NCBI GenBank assembly: GCA_900549225.1
Contig: URNP01000016.1
Span: forward strand, 1 to 29,847
Direction of reading: 5' to 3'
Origin: an uncultured Eubacteriales bacterium
Lineage (GTDB): Bacteria; Bacillota; Clostridia; Christensenellales; CAG-917
DNA length: 29,847 nucleotides
Both the position numbers and the translations under genes were made by a program. The notes under the pieces are model-generated. The model saw only the letters and a list, made by a program, of their open reading frames with translations, did not search any database and was not told the origin of the DNA. Positions 22,745 to 29,847 of this stretch are shown piece after piece (within the stretch, counting starts at the first letter, position 1; each line of letters begins with the position of its first letter).

Positions 22745-24319
22745 ATGAGAGAACCACTTGTACTTACAATCGATTTCGGCACGCAAAGCGTGCGCGCCAT
22801 GCTTTTCGACAAGTACGGCAAGGAGTACGGAAAAGTCAAAGTCCACTTCAAGGAGCCGTATTTTTCAAAGGATATCGGCTGGGCAGAGCAGACGCCCGAG
22901 TTTTATTGGGATAGGCTCAAAGAGGCGACCAACGGACTCAAAGAACAATGTGCCGACCTATGGGACGATGTCAAGGGCGTTGCAGTCACCACCATACGCG
23001 ACACCGCAGTCATCGTCGACAAGGACGGCAAACCGCTGCGCGACATTATCCTTTGGCTCGACCAAAGAGAAGTCAAAGACGCGGATAAAACGAGATTCGG
23101 CAAAGGATTCAAATCCCTTCTTCGCATGCTCAATCTCTACGACCTTGCCGCCGCGCAATGCAAAGCGTCCGCTTGCAACTGGGTGCACGAGTACGAGCCC
23201 GAAGTGTGGGCAAAAATGTACAAATTTCTTATGTTCTCGGGCTGGATAACCTTCCGCCTTACGGGAGTTATGAAAGACTCGGTGGCAAATCAGATAGGAC
23301 ACATTCCTTTCGATTACAAAAACAAGACGTGGCAATCGTCAAAGGCAATCACCGCACCTATATTCGACCTCAAAGCGAAGGATATGTGCGAACTCATCGA
23401 GCCGGGAACGATCGTCGGATATATCACCAAAGAGGCGAGCCGCGATCTCGGCATAAAAGAGGGAATACCCGTCGTGGCGTCGGGCTCGGACAAGGGTTGC
23501 GAAACGCTCGGCTCGGGTTGCGTTGACAGCACGGGCGCGTCGTTGTCGCTCGGGACGACGGCAACCGTGCAAATGACCACAGACAAGTATATCGAAACGG
23601 AGCCTTTCGTTCCGACGTATCCTGCGGTTTTGCCGGGAAAATACAATCCCGAAATCGAAATTTATCGCGGATACTGGATGATTTCCTGGTTCAAAAACGA
23701 GTTTGCGCACAAGGAAGTCAAAGAGGCAAAAGAACTCGGCATCTCGGCTGAGGAACTTCTCAACAGACACCTCAAAGACGTGCCTGCGGGTTGCGAAGGG
23801 CTCATCCTTCAACCGTATTGGACGCCGGGCATCAAGCACCCCACGGCAAGAGGCGCAATACTTGGCTTTGCGGATTGCCATACGAGAATCCATATATATA
23901 GGGCAATCATCGAAGGCATTGCGTACGGCTTGTACGACGGGCTTTTGTCCATACAGCGCAAGACCAAAATCAAAGTGAAATTCATATCGGTTTCGGGCGG
24001 CGGAAGCGAAAGCGACGAGATTTGTCAAATCACGTCCAACATTATGGGAATCCCCGTAAGGCGTGCGCAAACGTACGAAACGTCGTCGCTCGGCGCGGCA
24101 ATCACCGCATTCACGGGACTTGGCGTATACGAGTCTTTTGAAGAGGCGGCAAAGAATATGGTGCACGTTTCGGCAGAGTTCAAGCCCGATATGAAAGAGC
24201 ACGAACTTTACAACAAACTCTACAGCAGAATATATCGTCGCATTTATCCGAATAATAAGCGACTTTACGACGATTTGAAACAAATTCTTCGCAGCGTAAA
24301 AGCGGAAGGAAACGAATAA
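22745..24319 (+). CDS. FGGY-family carbohydrate kinase
   Basis: A 524-residue kinase of the FGGY family (glycerol kinase, xylulokinase and relatives). The N-terminal phosphate motif is LTIDFGTQSVRAMLFD (6-21). In glycerol kinases the substrate loop reads NQRET; here it is TTIRDTAVI, so glycerol as substrate is uncertain. The second domain carries GSDKGCETLGSG, SLGTTATV and VSGGGSESDEICQ, the family's ATP-binding elements. The start at 22745 follows AAAGGGA; homology begins there. It lies within the GlpA-like gene group, so it may provide glycerol phosphate, DHAP or a related compound. Confidence 0.85.
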   Translation: MREPLVLTIDFGTQSVRAMLFDKYGKEYGKVKVHFKEPYFSKDIGWAEQTPEFYWDRLKEATNGLKEQCADLWDDVKGVAVTTIRDTAVIVDKDGKPLRDIILWLDQREVKDADKTRFGKGFKSLLRMLNLYDLAAAQCKASACNWVHEYEPEVWAKMYKFLMFSGWITFRLTGVMKDSVANQIGHIPFDYKNKTWQSSKAITAPIFDLKAKDMCELIEPGTIVGYITKEASRDLGIKEGIPVVASGSDKGCETLGSGCVDSTGASLSLGTTATVQMTTDKYIETEPFVPTYPAVLPGKYNPEIEIYRGYWMISWFKNEFAHKEVKEAKELGISAEELLNRHLKDVPAGCEGLILQPYWTPGIKHPTARGAILGFADCHTRIHIYRAIIEGIAYGLYDGLLSIQRKTKIKVKFISVSGGGSESDEICQITSNIMGIPVRRAQTYETSSLGAAITAFTGLGVYESFEEAAKNMVHVSAEFKPDMKEHELYNKLYSRIYRRIYPNNKRLYDDLKQILRSVKAEGNE

Positions 24320-24348
24320 ACGAAAAATATATAATATGAATAAATCGT

Positions 24349-24381
24349 GACTTTATATGACGAATTTTGTCGCATAAAGTC
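24349..24381 (+). promoter_or_regulatory. Hairpin upstream of the AGPS-like gene
   Basis: GACTTTAT (24349-24356) pairs with ATAAAGTC (24374-24381), with an inner GAC/GTC pair (24359-24361, 24369-24371). No T-run follows, so it is not a full terminator. It ends nine bases before GGAGG. Confidence 0.55.
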
Positions 24382-24399
24382 GCAGTTTGGAGGAAAACC

Positions 24400-26112
24400 A
24401 TGTCAAAACCCTACAAAGAGTACGAACCCAAATGGATCACCGAAGCACCAAATCCTCGCTCCTTCCGTTCCATAATGAAGTGGGGCGATCCCGCAAGATA
24501 CAAAGCGCCCAAAGAGGGACTTTACAAACTCATCAAGAGCATCTTTTCGCTCACCGACGACGACTTCAAAACTATGGTCGATACGGGCGAACAACTCGTT
24601 GACGTGCACGTCGAGAGTGCGCTCACCAAGGAGCAAATCGAGGCTATCTCCGTCATCGTCGGGCCTGAAAACGCAACCACCGACGACTTTGAAAGAGTGC
24701 GCCTTGCATACGGAAAAACGATGATAGACATTATGAGATTGAGAAAAGGCATCGTTGAAAACGTGCCCGATATCGTCGTCTATCCCACAGACAAAACGCA
24801 AATCGAAAATCTCGTCAAATACGCGGATAAGAACGGCATAAAAGTGTACGTTCACGCAGGCGGCTCGTCCGTCACTCGCGGCACGGAAGCAATGGTGAGC
24901 CCCAACATTATGATCGACATCAGCAAAAACTTCAACAAGGTCATTGCGTTCAATGAAGTCAATCAGACGATCACCGTGCAACCCGGCATCAGCGGGCCGC
25001 AACTCGAGGATATCCTCAATCACGCTCCCGAAAACTTCGGCACGACCAAACGCTACACCTGCGGACACTTCCCGCAATCCTTCGAGTATTCGTGCGTAGG
25101 AGGCTGGGTGGTCACGCGCGGATCGGGACAAAATTCAACTTATTACGGTTGCGCGGCAGACCTCGTGCTCAAACAAGAATACGTTACACCTATCGGCATC
25201 GTCAAATCGGACGGAGCGCCCAGAAAAGCAACGGGCCCCGATATCGATCAGATTATGATGGGAAGCGAAGGCTGCTTCGGCATTCTCACCGAGGTCACCC
25301 TCAAAGTGTTCAACCTCAGCAAAAAGCACAAAAAATTCTCGTTTATGTTCCCCACGTGGGAAGACGGTATGGCGGTTATGAGAGAGGTTATGCAAGGCGA
25401 GTTCGGACACCCGTCGGCATTCCGTCTTTCGGACGCAGAGGAAACGGATATGATGTCGCATATGTACGGCATCATCGGCTCTCCGCTTGAACCGATTCTT
25501 GCCGCAAAAGGATACAAACAACACTCGAGATGCTTGCTCCTCGGCTTCTGCGACGGCGAGAGCGGACTTCAAAGAAATATCTATCGAAATATCCGCAAGA
25601 TCGCAAGAAAGTATCACGGACTCTACCTCACGGGTTACGTCACTACGTCTTGGGAACACGGCAGATTCTCCGATCCGTACCTTCGCGACACCATTCAGGA
25701 TTACGGCATCATCATCGACACGCTCGAGTGTGCGGTCAATTGGGACAACATGCCAAAGGTGCACGACGAGGTGAGAGAAGTGGTCAAAGCGTGGCCGAAC
25801 GCAATTTGCACTTGCCATATTTCCCACAGTTATCCGCAAGGCGCAAATCTCTATTTCATCTTCATCATCAAGACGACCGACCTCGACGCTTTCAGAAAGT
25901 ATCATAGTTCCATTCTCCAAGCGATCGCAGATTCGGGCGCGGCGCTTTCACACCATCACGGCATCGGCAAACTCTTTGCCCCGTACCTCGAAGACGCAAT
26001 CGGCAGCGAGCAACTCAAAGTGTTCAAGGCTCTCAAAGCATACTTCGATCCCAACAACACGCTCAACCCCGGCGGAACGCTTGCGCTTGACGAGCATCCC
26101 TCGAACTTTTAA
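24400..26112 (+). CDS. Alkyl-DHAP-synthase-like FAD-linked oxidase
   Basis: A 570-residue VAO-family flavoprotein. The FAD-binding PCMH domain is at about 125-310 (VVYPTDKTQIENLVKYAD, then VHAGGSSVTRGTEAM and GPDIDQIMMGSEGCFGILTEV). The C-terminal half has GANLYFIFII and the SHHHGIGKLFAPYL motif (about 514-528), which correspond to the active-site Tyr and HHH regions of alkylglycerone-phosphate synthase (AGPS). AGPS replaces the acyl chain of acyl-DHAP by a fatty alcohol, making the ether bond. Bacterial relatives are mostly uncharacterised and a D-lactate or glycolate dehydrogenase-like role is possible. TTTGGAGG precedes the ATG. It is the last gene of the set, 80 bases after the kinase. 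Confidence 0.8.
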   Translation: MSKPYKEYEPKWITEAPNPRSFRSIMKWGDPARYKAPKEGLYKLIKSIFSLTDDDFKTMVDTGEQLVDVHVESALTKEQIEAISVIVGPENATTDDFERVRLAYGKTMIDIMRLRKGIVENVPDIVVYPTDKTQIENLVKYADKNGIKVYVHAGGSSVTRGTEAMVSPNIMIDISKNFNKVIAFNEVNQTITVQPGISGPQLEDILNHAPENFGTTKRYTCGHFPQSFEYSCVGGWVVTRGSGQNSTYYGCAADLVLKQEYVTPIGIVKSDGAPRKATGPDIDQIMMGSEGCFGILTEVTLKVFNLSKKHKKFSFMFPTWEDGMAVMREVMQGEFGHPSAFRLSDAEETDMMSHMYGIIGSPLEPILAAKGYKQHSRCLLLGFCDGESGLQRNIYRNIRKIARKYHGLYLTGYVTTSWEHGRFSDPYLRDTIQDYGIIIDTLECAVNWDNMPKVHDEVREVVKAWPNAICTCHISHSYPQGANLYFIFIIKTTDLDAFRKYHSSILQAIADSGAALSHHHGIGKLFAPYLEDAIGSEQLKVFKALKAYFDPNNTLNPGGTLALDEHPSNF

Positions 26113-26199
26113 GGCACGAGAGTAGGAAGGTGCGCCGCACCGAATCGAACAATCCGATGCAAATACGGCGCATTTTCAGAGCAAACAATCGATTTTTGC

Positions 26200-26230
26200 G
26201 ACGTCTGCATGCTTTGCAGACGTCTTTTCT
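26200..26230 (+). terminator. Terminator of the AGPS-like gene group
   Basis: GACGTCTGCA (26200-26209) pairs with TGCAGACGTC (26215-26224) around TGCTT, followed by TTTTCTTT. Confidence 0.9.
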
Positions 26231-26256
26231 TTGAAAAAACACGAATTATCGTATGC

Positions 26257-26495
26257 GCATACGTCTATATATGCAAGCGTTGAAAAAAGGACGTAAGCAC
26301 ATATGTGCCTTTGCGCATGCGCTCAAATAATGTGTAGGCACATATGATAGTGCTTGCACGCGTTCAAAAAGTGCGAAAGCGTATATGTGCATGTTTGCAT
26401 GCACCGCAAGAGAGAGAGCACGTGTGAGTGTATTTGCGTACGCCGAAAAAGAGAAGGCGCATATGCGAGTATTTGCATGCACCGCAAAAGAGAGA
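26257..26495. repeat. Six-unit tandem repeat of 39-41 bp
   Basis: Units begin at 26257, 26297, 26338, 26379, 26418 and 26457 (lengths 40, 41, 41, 39, 39, 39). Each starts GC-RYRTRTG-like, then TTTGCATGC or a variant, and ends in a purine run such as GAAAAAGAGAA. The last three units are the most alike and the first three more degenerate. Each unit holds self-complementary GCATGC or CATATG blocks. No unique spacers separate the units, so this is not CRISPR. The open frames across it are probably incidental. Confidence 0.75.
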
Positions 26496-26665
26496 ACGCA
26501 GTTCAAAAAAGGGTAATGCAAGTGATTGTATTTGCTTATTAATATATGCGCTCGCATTTTCGGTCATATTCGTGCCTGTGTTCGTGATTTTTAATAAATA
26601 CAATAGCAAAAACACTCTTTTATTCGCATAAGTTATGTGCTAATATATACCCAAAGGGGGAAACG

Positions 26666-27487
26666 ATGAGAGGAAAAGTTTACGATTCAAAGTGGTTTTA
26701 TTTTTGCATTTTTATGCTCGCCGCCGTTGACGTGCTTTTCGTGTTGCATATATGTTGCTCTTACGAGGCGATTATAAGACCCGTTTTGCCGCGACTCATC
26801 GAAGAAAACAAAATCGGAAACACCGTGAGCGGTGCAAATTGGCTTGCATATTTCACGATTCTATCCAACTTATTCGTGTCCGTTTGGTTCGTTTTGTGGG
26901 CAGTGGGAAAACTTTGCAAAGTGGATTCGTTGGTACGTTTTTGTCAGGATCAGACGGTTGCGACCTGCGTCACGCTTTACATTTTCGTGACGGGACTTTT
27001 GTATACGGGATCGACGATTTTCGGGATTAGATGGTTTGAAAAGTGCGACGGATATGCGGTTTTCAACAACGTCATCAACGTGTATCACCACTTTATAGTG
27101 CCGCCGATAACCGTTGCGATTTATTTTACGATGCCGCTTCAAAAATACAACGCACCGCGAGACGTGGCGATGAGCGCAATGCTTTTTCCGATGGCGTATC
27201 TTGCGTTTTCACTGATTCGAGGCAAGGCGATAAATTGGTATGCATATCCGATTTTTCGTCCTGAAACGCTTTGGGAAGCCGTTTTTCCTACAAAAGAGTA
27301 CAGTTTTGCGCCTGCAGTGTGCCTTTTGCTGTGCGAAATGCTGATTTTGACGGCAATATTCTTTGTTTCGGCATACGCAATGACGAAAATCCAAAACAAA
27401 CGATTTGAAAAAAGCGAGGTCGCAAAAGGGGAATACGTGCGAGAAATTCCTCAAAAAAACGAAATAGAAACAAAAAATGCGGCATAA
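26666..27487 (+). CDS. Pr6Pr-like integral membrane protein
   Basis: A 273-residue membrane protein with about six hydrophobic segments. LAYFTILSNLFVSVWFVLW, YHHFIVPPITVAIYF, MAYLAFSLIRG and NWYAYPIF fit the Pr6Pr/FAR-17a-like family (conserved FTI-SN, HH--P and RG---WY-YP features). Function in bacteria is unknown. AAGGGGG precedes the ATG. The C-terminal tail (from about 245) is charged and probably cytoplasmic. It is a single-gene unit after the tandem repeat, on the same strand. Confidence 0.7.
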   Translation: MRGKVYDSKWFYFCIFMLAAVDVLFVLHICCSYEAIIRPVLPRLIEENKIGNTVSGANWLAYFTILSNLFVSVWFVLWAVGKLCKVDSLVRFCQDQTVATCVTLYIFVTGLLYTGSTIFGIRWFEKCDGYAVFNNVINVYHHFIVPPITVAIYFTMPLQKYNAPRDVAMSAMLFPMAYLAFSLIRGKAINWYAYPIFRPETLWEAVFPTKEYSFAPAVCLLLCEMLILTAIFFVSAYAMTKIQNKRFEKSEVAKGEYVREIPQKNEIETKNAA

Positions 27488-27556
27488 ATTTGCTGTGAAT
27501 TTATATCAAAAAACGATTTTTTATATCAAAAATCCGAACTAAAAATTGCAAAAAAA

Positions 27557-27600
27557 CCATCAAAAACGCTCAAAAAATCCATCAAAAACGCTCAAGAAAA
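27557..27600. repeat. Short tandem duplication, 22 bp x 2
   Basis: CCATCAAAAACGCTCAAAAAAT at 27557-27578 is followed by a copy at 27579-27600 differing at two of 22 positions. It lies between convergent genes in AT-rich sequence; ATATCAAAAA is also repeated just before it. Confidence 0.7.
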
Positions 27601-27630
27601 GTTCAATATTAAATGAGCGGGGGAAAATAA

Positions 27631-27663
27631 AAAAACGGATTCGCAAAACGAATCCGTTTTTTA
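27631..27663 (-). terminator. Bidirectional terminator of spoVG and the membrane protein gene
   Basis: AAAACGGATTCG pairs with CGAATCCGTTTT around CAAAA, with A-rich and T-rich flanks, so it can serve both converging genes. Confidence 0.9.
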
Positions 27664-27685
27664 TGTGACGGTATTTTTTTGTATA

Positions 27686-27958
27686 TTATTCGGTTTGTTC
27701 CTCGAGTGCTTTTTTGTATGCGTCGAGCACGGTTTGTTTGAAGAGTTCTCTCGTTTCGGAGTTGATGGGATGCACTATGTCTTTGTAATCTCCGTCGGGA
27801 GTTTTTCTTGACGGCATCGCAACGAAATCTCCGCCTTCTCCCGATACGATTTTTATGTCGTGCACGGCAAAGCATTTGTCGATTGTCAACGATGCAACGG
27901 CCTTAAGTTTGCCGCCGTCTTGTGATACGAGTCTGATTCTGACGTCTGAAATTTCCAT
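27686..27958 (-). CDS. spoVG: SpoVG RNA-binding regulator
   Basis: A 90-residue SpoVG. It starts MEISDVRIRL and contains the KLKAVASLTIDKCFAVHDIKI strands, the GGDFVAMPSRKTPDGDYKDIVHPI core and a C-terminal helix. Family members bind nucleic acid and affect septation, sporulation and virulence genes in Gram-positive bacteria. AAGGAGAGAG precedes the ATG. It is a single-gene unit with a TTGTTT-17-TATAAT promoter upstream and a strong terminator downstream. Presence of SpoVG does not by itself prove sporulation. Confidence 0.95.
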   Translation of the reverse strand: MEISDVRIRLVSQDGGKLKAVASLTIDKCFAVHDIKIVSGEGGDFVAMPSRKTPDGDYKDIVHPINSETRELFKQTVLDAYKKALEEQTE

Positions 27959-27986
27959 ATTCTCTCTCCTTTGTCGAATTTATTGT

Positions 27987-28015
27987 ATTATACCACCGTG
28001 AAGAAAAAGAAACAA
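27987..28015 (-). promoter_or_regulatory. Promoter of spoVG
   Basis: On the minus strand TTGTTT (28010-28015), 17 bases and TATAAT (27987-27992). The intergenic sequence beyond it is AT-rich and otherwise unremarkable. Confidence 0.7.
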
Positions 28016-28219
28016 TACAAATCTTAAAAATTGTATAAAAACGATACGAATTGTATAATTATATTGCAAATATAGGCAACAAATACCGATAGCAAATACG
28101 GGTGAAAGAATAGAGGAAACGATACGAAGCATATACCAACGAAATATATTAACCGAAGAGACGCTAAAGCCGAGAAACCTTGCGTGACAAAACTCTGAAA
28201 AGTATTCATATACTGAAAT

Positions 28220-29593
28220 ATGGATTTTTCAAAGGTGAAGAGAGGCTATTTTGTGGGAATAGGGGGCGTCGGGGTGAACGCTCTTGCTCGGTTTGCGACG
28301 GATTTCGGTATCGAGGTGAGCGGAAGCGACGCAAAAGTCAACGGACTGTGTGCAAAACTTGTCGAAAGAGGCGCGATAATCGGAGATAAACCGAATTTTG
28401 ACGCTATCGACAAAGCGGATTTTTTGGTGTTTTCGTCGGCGATTCCGAGCGACAATCCCGAAATCGCAAGGGCAAAGGAAAGAGGGATTCCCGTTTTTGA
28501 AAGGCACGAATTCTTGGGGGAAGTCGCATCGCTGTTCGGAAAAGTGGTGGGGATTGCCGGCACGCACGGAAAAACCACGACGAGTGCAATGCTCACGCAG
28601 ATACTTTTTGAAAACGGCGTGAAATTTGCCTCGATGATAGGCGGCGAAAGCATAGATTTTTCAAATTACGTCAATAATACGGGTGCAAAGAGTTTTGCGG
28701 ATCTGAAAGATTGCACGTTTGCGTGCGAAGCGTGCGAGTATAAGCGCAATTTGCTTGCGTTGCCTGCGGACGTAGCGGTCGTGCTAAACGCAGAGTGCGA
28801 TCATCCCGATTGCTACGAAAACCTCGAAAGCGTAAAGAGCACGTTTGCCGAATTTTTGCAAAAAGCAAAAGTGAAGATCGTGTGCGACGAATACGCGGAT
28901 TTGGTTGACGGCGATTGCCGGCAAAAAGAAACGAGCGGCTTTTGCGTGCGATTGTCGGGCGAAGAAAAAGAAAAAGTGCGTTGTTTCTACAACGGGAAAA
29001 ACGCAATTTATTCGGACGGCAAATTTATGGCGTCTGCAAAACTTCAAGACGATGGCGAATACAATTATAAAAACGCCGCATTTGCGCTTGCCGCCGCAAA
29101 GGCGATCGGGCAAGACTTCAAAAAGAGCGTGCGAGCGCTCACAGAGTATCGCGGAGTGAAACGCCGTTTCGAGCGCGCACAAGATATTGCAGGCGCAAAA
29201 GTGTATTTCGATTTTGCGCATCACCCGAGCGAAATCGCATCGCTTATCAATCGCGCAAAGCCTATGGGCAAAATTCTCGTCGTCTTTCAACCGCACACGT
29301 ATTCGCGCACGAAGGCGTATTTGAACGACTTTGCAAAAGTGCTCGGTGTAAAAAACAACGGCGTGAAAACGCTTGCGATTATGCCCACTTACGCCGCGCG
29401 CGAAATCCCTCGAGACGGCGTTGAAAGCGACGAACTCGTAAAGGCAATTTTCGACAAATTTCGCAAACGCAACGTTTATCTTGTCAAAGACAAACAATCA
29501 ACCGTCGATTTTGTCAAATCGCAAGCAAAAAACCACGACGTGATATTGATGATAGGCGCAGGCGACATATACGACTTGAAAGAATTGCTCTAA
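28220..29593 (+). CDS. murC: UDP-N-acetylmuramate--L-alanine ligase
   Basis: A 457-residue MurC, the cytoplasmic ATP-dependent ligase that adds L-Ala to UDP-MurNAc in peptidoglycan synthesis. The N-terminal Rossmann domain has YFVGIGGVGVNALAR, the central domain the ATP loop GIAGTHGKTTTSAML (about 111-125), and the C-terminal domain FDFAHHPSEI and FQPHTYSRTKAY. The region DYGHHPTEI of most MurC reads DFAHHPSEI here, a conservative change. No Shine-Dalgarno precedes the ATG; a TATACT at 28209-28214 ends six bases before it, so the message may be leaderless. It stands alone, not in a dcw cluster. Confidence 0.95.
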   Translation: MDFSKVKRGYFVGIGGVGVNALARFATDFGIEVSGSDAKVNGLCAKLVERGAIIGDKPNFDAIDKADFLVFSSAIPSDNPEIARAKERGIPVFERHEFLGEVASLFGKVVGIAGTHGKTTTSAMLTQILFENGVKFASMIGGESIDFSNYVNNTGAKSFADLKDCTFACEACEYKRNLLALPADVAVVLNAECDHPDCYENLESVKSTFAEFLQKAKVKIVCDEYADLVDGDCRQKETSGFCVRLSGEEKEKVRCFYNGKNAIYSDGKFMASAKLQDDGEYNYKNAAFALAAAKAIGQDFKKSVRALTEYRGVKRRFERAQDIAGAKVYFDFAHHPSEIASLINRAKPMGKILVVFQPHTYSRTKAYLNDFAKVLGVKNNGVKTLAIMPTYAAREIPRDGVESDELVKAIFDKFRKRNVYLVKDKQSTVDFVKSQAKNHDVILMIGAGDIYDLKELL

Positions 29594-29847
29594 TATGCAT
29601 ATATGCACATAGGAACATATGTGAGCAAGTAGAAATCGGGTATGATAATATGCTTGGTTGATAAATTAATAATTAATAATGAGCAAAAACCGTCGCTGCG
29701 GCAGCGCGCATCTTATTAATTATTTAATGCAATTAACCCTTCCTCATGTGTTTTGTTCTTTCTCTACAAGAGATTCGGTTAGCACCTTAAAAAGATGCAC
29801 CCCCTCTTTCCGGACCACGCCGGTATGTCCACTTCGGCGTTTGCGCA
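29594..29847. other. AT-rich repeat-bearing region at the window end
   Basis: No gene is supported. Just after murC lie CATATG-type palindromic stretches (29596-29622) that resemble the 40-bp repeat at 26257-26495. AATTAATAATTAATAAT (29664-29680) also occurs at 16909-16925. A small hairpin CGCTGC/GCAGCG is near 29693-29706. CCGGTATGT at 29820-29828 matches an inverted motif at the window start. Confidence 0.5.

Noticed and set aside
26257..26495. CRISPR-like array
   Set aside because: The units follow each other without unique spacers and are themselves variable; no cas genes are nearby.
26246..26631. Small proteins with repeated HRKRE or AVHAN units
   Set aside because: They are translations of the ~40-bp tandem repeat on both strands, without ribosome binding sites and with no known family.

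Overview
The window is bacterial and looks like an uncultured, anaerobic, Gram-positive Bacillota (Clostridia-type) chromosome. Evidence: strong AGGAGG-type ribosome binding sites, Firmicutes-style ribosomal protein genes with an L10 leader, an L7Ae-type protein before rpsL, SpoVG and a SpoIIQ-like peptidase, DUF1540, and a PerR plus reverse rubrerythrin pair typical of anaerobes. I cannot name the genus.

Layout. 1-270: non-coding, with a promoter running into a hairpin. 270-9246 (+): translation cluster L7Ae-rpsL-rpsG-fusA-tuf-rpmG-secE-nusG-rplK-rplA, a 950-base disrupted gap, then rplJ-rplL behind its own promoter and L10-type attenuator. rpoB and rpoC are not where they usually sit. 9394-10107 (+): an AT-rich lone SRA-like/HNH nuclease, probably acquired. 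10108-10660: structured repeat or mobile-element remnant and a tRNA-Ala (-). 10995-11978 (+): perR and reverse rubrerythrin (oxidative stress). 12226-14451 (-): small HTH regulator, then rplI-trmN6-like-rsmI. 14605-16907 (+): DUF1540 protein, a degenerate AraM/EgsA-like protein and an AraL/NagD-like phosphatase. 17026-17700 (-): SpoIIQ-like M23 peptidase. 17870-26112 (+): acyl-CoA ligase, BON-GlpA-like dehydrogenase, second FAD oxidoreductase, DUF1667 protein, FGGY kinase and an alkyl-DHAP-synthase-like flavoprotein. 26257-26495: six-unit ~40-bp tandem repeat. 26666-27487 (+): Pr6Pr-like membrane protein. 27686-27958 (-): spoVG. 28220-29593 (+): murC.

How the parts may work together. The most interesting gene set is 17870-26112. 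A kinase and a GlpA-like dehydrogenase could supply DHAP or glycerol phosphate, the AGPS-like enzyme would make or exchange an ether-linked chain on acyl-DHAP releasing a fatty acid, and the acyl-CoA ligase could reactivate that acid. This is a candidate bacterial ether-lipid or alkylglycerol pathway, inferred from families and order only. The second notable signal is a hairpin repeat family at 7318-7445 and 11975-12105: two unrelated genes end in long palindromes that share a core, while the outer arms are gene-specific and pair across each stop codon. RpsL naturally carries Arg at position 88, the position of a classic streptomycin-resistance substitution. Two genes (17870 and 28220) look leaderless.
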